Positions 1 to 9,162 of a stretch of DNA of 64,000 nucleotides are shown one piece after another. Position 1 is the first letter of the stretch. The number at the start of each line of letters is the position of its first letter. The notes beneath the pieces were generated by a model. That model did not search any database. It was not told the origin of the DNA and saw only the letters and a program-made list of their open reading frames with translations. The translations under genes and the position numbers were made by a program. The stretch spans positions 1-64,000 of the forward strand of contig CAZKUR010000007.1 in the NCBI GenBank assembly GCA_964556005.1, in the 5' to 3' direction. The DNA comes from CAZKUR01 sp964556005. GTDB lineage: Bacteria; Bacteroidota; Ignavibacteria; Ignavibacteriales; Ignavibacteriaceae.

Positions 1-75
1 TCCTGTGAATTTGTTTCAAGTAAGAAGATGGTATTATTGAAATAAGAAAATCAAAGTCAGCATTTTTTTTAACAT

Positions 76-104
76 CGCAGCACAGAATAATAAACTGTGC
101 TGCG
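76..104 (-). terminator. Stem-loop downstream of the racemase gene
   Basis: A perfect 10-bp inverted repeat (CGCAGCACAG / CTGTGCTGCG) with a 9-nt loop lies 24 bases beyond the alr stop. In the direction of alr transcription it is followed by an A-rich rather than a U-rich stretch, so it is not a textbook intrinsic terminator. It may act as a transcript-end or mRNA-stabilising hairpin. The rest of bases 1-127 shows nothing recognisable. Confidence 0.4.
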
Positions 105-127
105 GTGATATTAAATTCCAATTAATT

Positions 128-1282
128 TTATTCCACCACATGCCTTGGTATATTGCGCGACAGGCGAGTAAGCAGTTCATAATTCAACTGGTTGCTTAGC
201 TCTGCAAATGAGGCAACTGTAATTTCCAGTTCGCCTTGTTTTCCAATTATTACGACTTCATCGCCTTTTTTTATGCCGGGAACATTTGTAATATCGACAG
301 CTATAAGACTCATATTTACAATACCTATAACACTCAACCTTTCGCCATGAATTAAAACTCTTCCCTGATTGCTCAACGATCTGCTGAAGCCGTGTCCGTA
401 GCCAACAGGTACAATAGCGATTTTCATCGGTCTTGTTGCAAGGTATGTTGTACCGTAACCGATAAATTCTCCTGTTTTAATTTCTTTTGTGCTCATCACC
501 CTGCTTTTCCAGGAAATAATTCTTTTAAGAGGATCGATTTTCTTTTTCTTTCCTCCCAGATAATTGATAAAGGTTTCTTTTGTCGGCCAGTAACCGTATT
601 GCAAAATTCCGATTCTTACCATATCCATTCTTGTTTCAGGGTAGGAAATTGCAGCGGCAGAACATGCAGTGTGAAGATATTTTGGTTTAATGCCGTTTTC
701 ATTCAACCAGAGATTTATTCTGTTAAATGTCGCAATTTGTTTTTGAATTCGCAGATAATTTGCAACGCTTTCAGCACCTGCATAATGAGTACATAAACCT
801 TGAAGAATAACATCGGAATTATTTTCTTTTAAGGTGTCAATTACCAATGATAAATTTTTCTTATTAAATCCGGTGCGGTTTAACCCGGTTTCAACTTCAA
901 TATGAATTTTAGCAGGCTTGCTTATTTTTTTTGCAATCTTTAAAGTGTGATTGAACCGATCTCTGTCAAATACATAAAATTCAACATCGTTTTTTATTGC
1001 CCATTCAATTTCGGAATTATCGATGTAACCCATTATCATAACCGGAATTTTTTTGTCGATAACATTTCTAATCCTTAACGCTTCAAAAGCGCTGAACACG
1101 GAAAAATGCTTTACACCGCATTCAACGGCAAGCGGAACGAATTCTTCTATTCCGTGCCCGTAAGCATTTCCTTTTACTACAGAAGAAAATATTACATCAT
1201 GTCCTAATTGTTCTTTAATGAATAAAAGATTTTTCATGTATGCGGATTTACTGATTTCAATGTAAGACGATTGGAACATCAT
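128..1282 (-). CDS. alr: Alanine racemase family protein (PLP-dependent)
   Basis: Fold-type III PLP racemase of 384 residues, the usual Alr length, expected to interconvert L- and D-alanine for peptidoglycan. The PLP lysine lies in VVKGNAYGHG (Lys about 37). The C-terminal half has the GYGTTYLA segment and VPVGYGHGF, which corresponds to the GYADG region carrying the second catalytic Tyr. The usual G-R-V-x-M-D signature near residue 330 reads GIVNMS here, so the substrate could differ from alanine. Two ATG codons stand in tandem at 1282 and 1279. The start overlaps the stop of the upstream amidohydrolase (TAATG), implying translational coupling. Family certain; exact substrate less so. Confidence 0.85.
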   Translation of the reverse strand: MMFQSSYIEISKSAYMKNLLFIKEQLGHDVIFSSVVKGNAYGHGIEEFVPLAVECGVKHFSVFSAFEALRIRNVIDKKIPVMIMGYIDNSEIEWAIKNDVEFYVFDRDRFNHTLKIAKKISKPAKIHIEVETGLNRTGFNKKNLSLVIDTLKENNSDVILQGLCTHYAGAESVANYLRIQKQIATFNRINLWLNENGIKPKYLHTACSAAAISYPETRMDMVRIGILQYGYWPTKETFINYLGGKKKKIDPLKRIISWKSRVMSTKEIKTGEFIGYGTTYLATRPMKIAIVPVGYGHGFSRSLSNQGRVLIHGERLSVIGIVNMSLIAVDITNVPGIKKGDEVVIIGKQGELEITVASFAELSNQLNYELLTRLSRNIPRHVVE

Positions 1283-2424
1283 TAACTCAAAGTATTTTTA
1301 GTAATTGAATAAAACATTTTAATCCCGGTTTCGATTATCTCATCCGGGAAATCATAATCCGGGTTATGTAAATCGGGATGATTTTCACCTGAACCGATTC
1401 CGAATAAACATCCTTTAAACTTATTTGTAAAATGTCCGAAATCTTCAGACCATTTAAATGGTGAGTTTATATGAAAGATTTCAAAATCATTTTCTCGAGC
1501 AGCAGCTTCAACAATGTTAACTTCGTTTCCGCTGTTTACGGTTGCAGGAAATTCTTCCGTCCAGCTAATATCATATTTTAGATTATTTTTGCCGGTAATT
1601 TGCGAAATCATTTTTTCTGTCTGCGTTGAAAGCACTTTCATATCATCATTGCGAAATGATCGAAGAGTAGCCATAATCTCTGCATAACCGGGAGTAGTGC
1701 CGAATGCTTTTTCTCCAACTTTAATATGAATAATAGTGACTAAACAAAAATCTTTTAACCGGCTGCGGATGTTATTAACGAGGTTGGAAAGTGAATTTAT
1801 AATTTCGCTTACGGCAATTACAGGACTAATTCCTTTTTCAGGTTCCGCTGCATGCGAAGTTTTACCTATGAGTTTTACGATCATCCCTTTTGATGCGGAA
1901 GCAAAATTTTTATTACCTATAATGATCCGGCTTAATTTAAATCCGGGAAGGTTATGAAATGCAAAAACGAAATCAGGATTTAATTCTTTAAATTTTTCAT
2001 CTTTCAAAATTCTTTCTGCACCTTCGCCTGTTTCTTCGGCAGGTTGAAAAAGTAATATTACTTTGCCTTTGTTAAATTTTTTTTCCGAAAGTAATGATGC
2101 AAATCCCGAAAGCACAGCCATATGTCCGTCGTGACCGCATTTATGACTAACATTATTTTGAGAAGAACGATAATCAAATGAATTTATTTCCTGGATAGGA
2201 AGAGCATCCAGTTCAGAACGAAATAAAATTGTTTTTCCGCCTTCGGCAAATTTGAAAATAAATGCAATCCCTTCACCGCCGATTTTGGAGATGACCTGAT
2301 CCGGCTTTAATTGCTCAATAAAGTTTATAATTCTTTTAGCGGTATTTTTTTCATTGCCGGAAAGTTCGGGGTTTTTATGAAGCTCTTTTCGTAATGCAAT
2401 GGCTTGGTTGATGATATTATTCAT
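1282..2424 (-). CDS. M20-family amidohydrolase / metallopeptidase
   Basis: Zinc-dependent amidohydrolase of the M20D type (N-acyl-amino-acid amidohydrolase, hippurate hydrolase, IAA-amino-acid hydrolase group). Visible motifs are HKNPELSG near the N-terminus, the metal-binding C-G-H-D-G-H segment, the PAEETGEGA segment with the catalytic Glu, and a C-terminal GSGENHPDLH segment. I start at the ATG at 2424, where the conserved N-terminus begins; the same frame opens 12 codons upstream with a non-conserved hydrophobic stretch. No signal peptide follows from the chosen start, so it is probably cytoplasmic. It is coupled to the racemase gene, which suggests processing of N-acylated or D/L amino acids, but the substrate cannot be read from sequence. 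Confidence 0.85.
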   Translation of the reverse strand: MNNIINQAIALRKELHKNPELSGNEKNTAKRIINFIEQLKPDQVISKIGGEGIAFIFKFAEGGKTILFRSELDALPIQEINSFDYRSSQNNVSHKCGHDGHMAVLSGFASLLSEKKFNKGKVILLFQPAEETGEGAERILKDEKFKELNPDFVFAFHNLPGFKLSRIIIGNKNFASASKGMIVKLIGKTSHAAEPEKGISPVIAVSEIINSLSNLVNNIRSRLKDFCLVTIIHIKVGEKAFGTTPGYAEIMATLRSFRNDDMKVLSTQTEKMISQITGKNNLKYDISWTEEFPATVNSGNEVNIVEAAARENDFEIFHINSPFKWSEDFGHFTNKFKGCLFGIGSGENHPDLHNPDYDFPDEIIETGIKMFYSITKNTLS

Positions 2425-2509
2425 AAAAAACAAAGTAAGCAATGAACTTAAGAAATGCAACGTTTTGAAATGAATAAAGTCAACGTGTAAAAATGAACAG
2501 TAATATCAG

Positions 2510-2551
2510 TAAGAAATAAAAAGTGAGGTTCACCTTTTTGATGAACCTCAC
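2510..2551 (-). terminator. Intrinsic terminator of the C25 peptidase gene
   Basis: On the minus strand, a perfect 10-bp stem (GTGAGGTTCA / TGAACCTCAC, 9-nt loop) is followed directly by TTTTTATTTCTT. It sits 15 bases after the stop of the gingipain-like gene. Confidence 0.8.
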
Positions 2552-2566
2552 CTAAGAACTATAATT

Positions 2567-5500
2567 TTATTTCAGCAGCATTAATTTTTTTGTTTGAACA
2601 AAGCTGCCTGCAACAATGCGGTAAATATAAACACCACTGGCAAAATGGGAAGCGTTCCATTTATATTTATAGTAACCCGGTACTAATTTTCCATTGACAA
2701 TTGTCGCAACTTCTGCACCGAGTATATCATAAACTTTAATTGTAACTTTCACCTCTTTGGGAATCCCGAACTTAATAGTCGTAGTCGGGTTGAAGGGATT
2801 CGGATAATTCTGTGAAAGTGTAAATTCGGTAGGAATGAGGGAATAATCAACTTCAACAACATCGGAATACTTTGTCGTACCGTCAAAATCGATTTGTTTT
2901 AGTCTGTAATAAAATTTCCCTTTTCCTGATGAAACGCTTGCATCCGTGTAAGTGTATGATTGCTTTAATGTTGTTGTCCCATTACCTTCAATGTATCCTA
3001 TCTTTTTGAAATTCTTGTTATCACTGCTTTTTTCAATATCAAAGCCCTTGTTGTTTGTTTCGGTTGCCGTTTCCCATTTAAGAGTGATTCCGTCTTCATT
3101 TGCATCTCCGTTAAATGAAACAAGCTCGACAGGAACGCCAATTGAAAAGAATTCAATAATTTTTTGCATCAGCACTTTCTTTGTGGAAGGTGCTGTCCCA
3201 TCTGATAATCCGCCGAACTCAAATGAAGTCCCGATAGTCTGATAATTTGTTCCGATATTTGAAACGCCGCATCCGTAATCGGGAGAAAGATTTTTGAATA
3301 TCATTTGAGCAGGTGTATTATTGGTAATATGATCAATCCATGAATTATCGCCTGAATATGTAAAGTTCATACCGGTAGTAAAAGTTCCGGTTTGTCCCTG
3401 AACCGTACCGAGGTCTCCGCTGCCGTCGCTGGTACCTGTTATGTTAAACATCGGATGAACAGGGGTTTGATCATCGAAATACCAAGTGTCTCCGCCTTCC
3501 ATATAGATCTTTCCACCGTTGGTTAGGAAATCTGCTAATAATTGACCTTCGCTGTTGGTAAGAACATGGTTGCTGCTGTAAATTCCAAGACATACAAAGA
3601 GAGATTGATATAAGCTGACATCCGAAGGAAATGTAGTTGTATAATCATTCGCAACACCGCAGGAATCAAGATAATTTGAAATTACCGGGCCGGAGTTTGT
3701 ATTACCGTCAAGGTCTATAACGAGTGCAGGAATTTTTCCGATAACAATTGAAATTGTTCCGGTGCCGGTTATTCCAAGTGCTGCGCTGATATTAAAATTG
3801 AATTCGGCAGAATGTCCTATTGGTGAATTCACGTTTGCTGTAATGCTGAAGGATTTTGAAACTGCTTCTCCAGGAGCAATGATGCCGTAATTCTGGGTTA
3901 CTGAATTTATTGTAACGTACGGATCGGTAGTGGATAAATCACCTGTTACACTTAGCGCACCGGACGATCCTGTATTCTTAACCTCGATATTCAAGTCGGC
4001 AGTCTCACCCGGGTCAAGAATGCCGTTATTATTGCCGCCCGGATCTGAAATGCTGCTCGATCCAAGTTCAAGAACAGGCGCATGAGCTTTCAGTGTGAAT
4101 GTGCTCAACCAGTTATTGGCTCCATCTGTCGCTACTACCTGGAAAGTGATTATATGATTATCAGGAACCAGCGGAGCAACGCCAATGGAGTAACCATCAT
4201 TGATCATTATTTGTCCGCCTGCAGAAATAGTTCCGTAAAATTCCGTCGAATCTGAAATTGTAACGTTGGAATCTTCACTTCGCAATATAAGTGTAACATT
4301 TGTTGCGTCGGCTATGCCAACGTTATTAGCTCTAATGGAAAGGGAAGGCGATTCACCGTAATCAAGAGAACCGTTGTTATTTCCGGATGCATCATTGACT
4401 GAGACCGAATCTGCAACTACATAGGGACCTTCCGCCGGAACAACAGGAATTGCTGTAGAAAATCTATAATAGTTTTGTTTGGTAACCGTAAGAATAACAT
4501 TGTTTCCAGGAGCTACAAAAGGTATTTCGATTGCAACCGGGCTGCCTGTACCTTCGGCTACTCCTAATATTTCGCCATTGAGAGATAATGCAATAAGAGA
4601 ATATTGATCGGCAGTAACGGTATATTGAGTTGTTCCGCTGATGATTGCTGGATCATGAACAACGGTAAGATTTTGAGGCACTTCGGAATATACTGTTGTA
4701 AAAGCATCGCCGTGATGATGGAATAAATAATATGTACATTCTTTGTTGCTTGTATTATATGGCCAGTTGGAATACTGTAGAAAATATTTACCGTAAACAT
4801 TGGCAAATGCAGGCATTATTTTTATTGGACCGGCAACGCCGTAATCAGGCAAAAAATTAGGCCACATATAATCAAACATACCCCAGCAAAATGCATCGTT
4901 AACAAATGAAAAAGATGTTTCGGTTGCTGCAATTAATCCTAAAGCACCATATTGACTTCTATGAAATGCTTCGGCAAAACAGGTAGAACTGTAATTAAAT
5001 TTGCCCGTTAGGCAATTGATAGAAAGGACAAATACAAGATCCTGGTTAGTCAAACCCGAAATATTGCTATTACCATAAGCCGGCTCACCCCATCCCGTTT
5101 CACCGCCGTGATCACGATGAACTAACATAAAAGCTCCGCTGTTTATATCGTTATTTATCCTTGCAGCATTTCCGCCCCAATCGTTAAGGTAAGCCGGGGA
5201 AGTAGGTATATAGCCAACTCCGTTTGGTCCAAAATAGTCTACAACTAAATTTGTATTAGTTGCATATGACCAGCTCGAAAAAGGCGGTGTTCCTGAATAT
5301 ACAGCATTTTCTCTCTTTGGTGATTTTCCCAGTGCATTTTCCCAGAACCCTGCAACTGTTTCGGAGCAAATCTGAAACCATCTGTCATCTGCCCAGCCTA
5401 AAGCTGTAACCGGATTATTATAAAAATTTGGATTTGTCGGAGGATTTCTTTCATAATTAAGAAATTTTTCAATCATGATTTGCAACTGACTAGCATTCTG

Positions 5501-6571
5501 AGCAGTAATTCGTGCTGTTGCGATATCGGGTAAATGATCTCCATCTACATCAGCATATTTGTTATCAGAAATACAAGTAAATTCATAAGTATAAGTTGGA
5601 GAAATAATGGTATTGCCGCTGGTTCCGTAATCGGCAAGGAATAAAATTGCAGCCGGAGGAATGTTCCATGTATTGTATGCATCATCAATATAGTTTTCGA
5701 TTGCATTTGTGGTATTTCCTCCGATTTGCGTTGTAGTTACTATTCCTGTTCTTACTCCTTGTTGAGTTCTGAATTCTTTTATTGAATCTGCCCAGGCAAG
5801 GAAAGAAGCATCATCCGGTGTTATAATTAAGTATTCAAAATCTTCAGTACGGGAATCGGATTCATATTTATACTCAACTTTAGGCAGGGAATTAAAATTT
5901 ATAAATATATCTTTTAATATAGGATCAAACCATCTGCTTCTTAGACGATCTTCACCGAAATGACCGTTGCCTCCTGTAAATGATATCTGAATTTTTAGAT
6001 CCTTATAAACAGTTAATTCTTTGGTTACAGGATTATACTGGAAAGGAGTAATTCCAATTATTCTTGCATCCACGCCTCTCACTTTCATAGGTAAGGATAC
6101 AATTACAGGACTTTCCGGATAAGCTTGATTTTTTGAGTAAATAACCTGATCCTTTTTATATTTTAGAGGTCCGTTATCTGTTTCGAGCGGAATATGCGGT
6201 GCAGGAGCAACCTCAACATTTGTAAATGTTTCAGTTCTAAATGAAATTATCTGCATCGAAACATTAGCGCCCTGCGGAACAGCGATATAACGTCCCTGTC
6301 CTGGTAAATCAGGTTTGCCCTCATCATTAGGAAGAAATGTACCCGGGAGTTCAATTTTTTTCATTGAATCTCCGTTAATGGTAACATTATCCATAATAAA
6401 TTTATGAATAGAAAAATTTATACTTAAACCGGATTGAGAAGCACTTTCAAGCGTAAAGCCGGCACTTCCCCAATTATCCTGGTAATTAATGACTTGTGCT
6501 TTTACCTTGAGAACGGTAAAGAAAAAAATGATGAGACAAAATCTGGTAAATATTGAAATATTTTTTCCCAC
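2567..6571 (-). CDS. Gingipain-like C25 cysteine peptidase with T9SS sorting domain
   Basis: Large secreted protein of 1334 residues. Order: signal peptide (about 1-25), propeptide-like region, a C25 caspase-fold catalytic domain beginning near EYLIITPDDASFLAWAD (about 246), beta-sandwich repeats with the motif GNNNG.LD.GE seen twice (about 730-880), a ThuA/GATase-like segment (about 990-1150), then a T9SS type A sorting domain with YPNPFNP and a C-terminal KKLMLLK. The putative catalytic His lies in HRDHGGETGW (about 485-487) and the Cys in SINCLTGK (about 520), the same spacing as in gingipains. It starts at GTG 6571, seven bases after a GGGAGG ribosome site. Predicted to cross the outer membrane by T9SS and be anchored or released. 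Substrate specificity is unknown. Confidence 0.88.
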   Translation of the reverse strand: MGKNISIFTRFCLIIFFFTVLKVKAQVINYQDNWGSAGFTLESASQSGLSINFSIHKFIMDNVTINGDSMKKIELPGTFLPNDEGKPDLPGQGRYIAVPQGANVSMQIISFRTETFTNVEVAPAPHIPLETDNGPLKYKKDQVIYSKNQAYPESPVIVSLPMKVRGVDARIIGITPFQYNPVTKELTVYKDLKIQISFTGGNGHFGEDRLRSRWFDPILKDIFINFNSLPKVEYKYESDSRTEDFEYLIITPDDASFLAWADSIKEFRTQQGVRTGIVTTTQIGGNTTNAIENYIDDAYNTWNIPPAAILFLADYGTSGNTIISPTYTYEFTCISDNKYADVDGDHLPDIATARITAQNASQLQIMIEKFLNYERNPPTNPNFYNNPVTALGWADDRWFQICSETVAGFWENALGKSPKRENAVYSGTPPFSSWSYATNTNLVVDYFGPNGVGYIPTSPAYLNDWGGNAARINNDINSGAFMLVHRDHGGETGWGEPAYGNSNISGLTNQDLVFVLSINCLTGKFNYSSTCFAEAFHRSQYGALGLIAATETSFSFVNDAFCWGMFDYMWPNFLPDYGVAGPIKIMPAFANVYGKYFLQYSNWPYNTSNKECTYYLFHHHGDAFTTVYSEVPQNLTVVHDPAIISGTTQYTVTADQYSLIALSLNGEILGVAEGTGSPVAIEIPFVAPGNNVILTVTKQNYYRFSTAIPVVPAEGPYVVADSVSVNDASGNNNGSLDYGESPSLSIRANNVGIADATNVTLILRSEDSNVTISDSTEFYGTISAGGQIMINDGYSIGVAPLVPDNHIITFQVVATDGANNWLSTFTLKAHAPVLELGSSSISDPGGNNNGILDPGETADLNIEVKNTGSSGALSVTGDLSTTDPYVTINSVTQNYGIIAPGEAVSKSFSITANVNSPIGHSAEFNFNISAALGITGTGTISIVIGKIPALVIDLDGNTNSGPVISNYLDSCGVANDYTTTFPSDVSLYQSLFVCLGIYSSNHVLTNSEGQLLADFLTNGGKIYMEGGDTWYFDDQTPVHPMFNITGTSDGSGDLGTVQGQTGTFTTGMNFTYSGDNSWIDHITNNTPAQMIFKNLSPDYGCGVSNIGTNYQTIGTSFEFGGLSDGTAPSTKKVLMQKIIEFFSIGVPVELVSFNGDANEDGITLKWETATETNNKGFDIEKSSDNKNFKKIGYIEGNGTTTLKQSYTYTDASVSSGKGKFYYRLKQIDFDGTTKYSDVVEVDYSLIPTEFTLSQNYPNPFNPTTTIKFGIPKEVKVTIKVYDILGAEVATIVNGKLVPGYYKYKWNASHFASGVYIYRIVAGSFVQTKKLMLLK

Positions 6572-7177
6572 TATGTTACCTCCCTTTAATCTCCCCTTAC
6601 AGGGAAGGTGAAAAAATTGCAGTTTATAAATTTAAACTAAAACGGATTGGATTCAATTTACATAATAAAAAATTCTTTCTTTTAATTTAATTATTTACCC
6701 TTAAGAACCCTGATATAAGCAGTTTAAGATTATTCTGCTTACCGGTCTGCTGCTTGAAGATTTATTCTATTGTTAGGAAAAGAAACTTACAATCACTTGC
6801 GTGAATAAACCAAAAATGAAAAGAATAAATTATTTCTTTTTATCCTTTTAAATGTTCCGTAATTACAAGTGTCTTGCCGTACAATTATTTTGTTCCGCAA
6901 CAGACCTGCCGGATTGGTTTGAGTAATATTATAACTGCCTGCTTTAAATTATTATTTCCTTAATTAAGAAAATAAATATCTACAAATTTCGTGATTAGTT
7001 TTTAAAATACAAAAAAATGTTTTGATTTATTAGTTGTTAATTGATAAAAAATGTTTACTATGATTAAAAAATAATTAGCAATATGTTTAAGATGTAATAA
7101 CGCATTATTAAATAATTATGAATTATTAGTATAAAAAAATTATAAATGTTATTTTTAGCGATTGATTTTGAAAATTA
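6572..7177. other. Intergenic region between divergent C25 peptidase and kup genes
   Basis: About 600 AT-rich bases separate two divergent genes and must hold both promoters. I see no ORF beyond short chance ones, no hairpin with a T-tract, and no recognisable c-di-AMP riboswitch in front of kup. The GGGAGG ribosome site of the minus-strand gene lies at its left edge. Confidence 0.5.
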
Positions 7178-9016
7178 TTGAAATATTTTGTTTTGCTTAA
7201 GAAAATCTTTAAAAATTTTTCCGTAAAAGAAACTATCAAAGCGATGGGATTAGTTTTTGGCGATATAGGAACTAGCCCCATTTATACACTGACTGTAATA
7301 TTTGCAATTACAGCTCCCACGTATCGGAATATCCTTGGTGTTCTTTCATTATTATTCTGGTCACTGATTATATTAGTAACTGTCGAGTATGCATGGCTGG
7401 CAATGAGCTTGAGTACAAAAGGTGAAGGCGGAATTATTGTTCTTAAAGAAATTCTAACAGGTTATGTTAAGAAAGGAAGAAAAGCTGCGTTTGCAACGTT
7501 TCTCGGTTTCCTTGGAGTTTCTTTACTTATGGGAGACGGTGCAATCACTCCCGCTATAAGTATTCTATCTGCAGTGGAAGGTTTACAGGTAATCCCTGGG
7601 ATAGGCCATATTCCCACCGATACAATAATTTTAATTACCTGCATAATTACAATTTTGCTTTTTGCTTTTCAGTTTAAAGGAACGGACAAAGTTGCTTCTT
7701 CGTTTGGCCCGATAATGATTGTTTGGTTTGCAGCTTTATTTTTATCCGGAATGTATTATGTTGCAAAAGGCCCAAATGTACTGCTTGCCATAAGTCCTTC
7801 TTATGCGATTGATTTTATGCTACATAACGGACTTGCCGGATTTTTTGTATTGAGCGAGGTTATTCTTTGTGCAACCGGCGGCGAAGCTCTTTATGCGGAC
7901 ATGGGACATCTCGGCAGAACTCCAATACGTCACGCGTGGTTTTTTGTAATTATTGCACTGTTGATAAATTATTTAGGACAGGGAGCATTCCTGCAAACGC
8001 ACCACGTAACCAATTATGTACTTTTCTCAATGATCAAATCTATTTCCGAAATTTTTTATATCCCGTTTTTAATTTTAACATTGGTTGCAACTATAATTGC
8101 ATCGCAGGCAATGATTAGTGCTGTTATGTCGCTGGTGTTCCAGGGAATTACTACACGTATTTTCCCTTTAATGAATGTTAAATATACTTCAACACAGTTA
8201 AAGTCGCAGATATATATTGGTGTGGTCAACTGGATTCTTCTTATTGCCGTATTATTCATGATTTTATTTTTCGAGAAATCCGATAACCTTGCGGCTGCTT
8301 ACGGAATGGCTGTTACGGCAACTATGACGATTAGCGCAATGTTTATGATATGGATTTTCGGCATACAAAAACATATTTCAAAGATGGTGCTATCGTGCAT
8401 TGTTTTCGTGGTAGATTTGATGTTTCTAATTGCAGTGTTTAATAAGATACCTCACGGCGCATATTGGTCGCTTGTAATTGCACTTGTACCTTTTATGGTT
8501 ATTCAGCTCTGGTCAAAAGGTAATTCTGCGATGAGGAAATCATTCCGTTCATTATCGTTCGATATTTTCGTTGAAAGCTATAACCAGATTTATTCGAAAG
8601 GAAATAATATAAAAGGTACTGCGCTATTTTTCACTCAAAGCCTGGAAAGCATTCCGCCATTCATTGTCCATTGTATGATTAGAGGAAATATAATTTACGA
8701 AGAAAATATATTCACTTCGATTGTTACTACAGATAAACCTTATGGCGTTGATTTCAAAAAAGTCCCTAATCTTGCACACGGACTATCGGGAATAGTAATC
8801 GAGGGAGGCTATATGGAAGTGTTGAACATTCCAAGACTTTTAAAGATGCATGGTATAAATGAAAAAGTAATATTTTACGGCATTGATGAAGTTGTAACGA
8901 ATAAACCTTTCCTAAAATTGTTTGCATTTTTGAAAAAGATATCACCAAGAATAGTAAGCTTTTACGATCTTCCTTACAATAAACTGCACGGTGTAGCAAC
9001 AAGATTGGAAATATAA
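7178..9016 (+). CDS. kup: Kup-type potassium uptake permease
   Basis: KUP/HAK/KT family K+ symporter, 612 residues, normal length. Begins with the diagnostic GLVFGDIGTSPIYT motif in the first membrane helix, followed by about 12 hydrophobic segments (for example the GDGAITPAISILSAVEGL and LSEVILCATGGEALYADMG regions) and a C-terminal cytoplasmic domain of about 150 residues. The first in-frame initiator is TTG at 7178; no clear ribosome site is visible, so the start is uncertain by several codons. The gene appears monocistronic: it faces away from the upstream peptidase and is followed by a 146-base gap. Confidence 0.93.
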   Translation: MKYFVLLKKIFKNFSVKETIKAMGLVFGDIGTSPIYTLTVIFAITAPTYRNILGVLSLLFWSLIILVTVEYAWLAMSLSTKGEGGIIVLKEILTGYVKKGRKAAFATFLGFLGVSLLMGDGAITPAISILSAVEGLQVIPGIGHIPTDTIILITCIITILLFAFQFKGTDKVASSFGPIMIVWFAALFLSGMYYVAKGPNVLLAISPSYAIDFMLHNGLAGFFVLSEVILCATGGEALYADMGHLGRTPIRHAWFFVIIALLINYLGQGAFLQTHHVTNYVLFSMIKSISEIFYIPFLILTLVATIIASQAMISAVMSLVFQGITTRIFPLMNVKYTSTQLKSQIYIGVVNWILLIAVLFMILFFEKSDNLAAAYGMAVTATMTISAMFMIWIFGIQKHISKMVLSCIVFVVDLMFLIAVFNKIPHGAYWSLVIALVPFMVIQLWSKGNSAMRKSFRSLSFDIFVESYNQIYSKGNNIKGTALFFTQSLESIPPFIVHCMIRGNIIYEENIFTSIVTTDKPYGVDFKKVPNLAHGLSGIVIEGGYMEVLNIPRLLKMHGINEKVIFYGIDEVVTNKPFLKLFAFLKKISPRIVSFYDLPYNKLHGVATRLEI

Positions 9017-9162
9017 ACTAATTCTATTCTTTTCTTTATGTCGATAATATAACTTATTTTTATAAATTTGATTTTTAAATTTATTTTAAAAGATTTAGAT
9101 GACATGTTTTACATCGACGTGAAAAAAAGTCATCTTAAAAAGAATTTTAGATTGATAAAAAT

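Noticed and set aside
392..796. 134-codon open frame opposite alr
   Set aside because: Antisense to conserved racemase sequence; the Cys/Phe-rich product resembles no protein family.
6572..7177. c-di-AMP (ydaO-type) riboswitch before kup
   Set aside because: The conserved riboswitch core and a terminator were looked for and not found.
9095..9137. Terminator between kup and the EEP gene
   Set aside because: AGATGAC/GTCATCT can pair, but over a long interrupted loop and with an A-rich follow-up; too weak to call.
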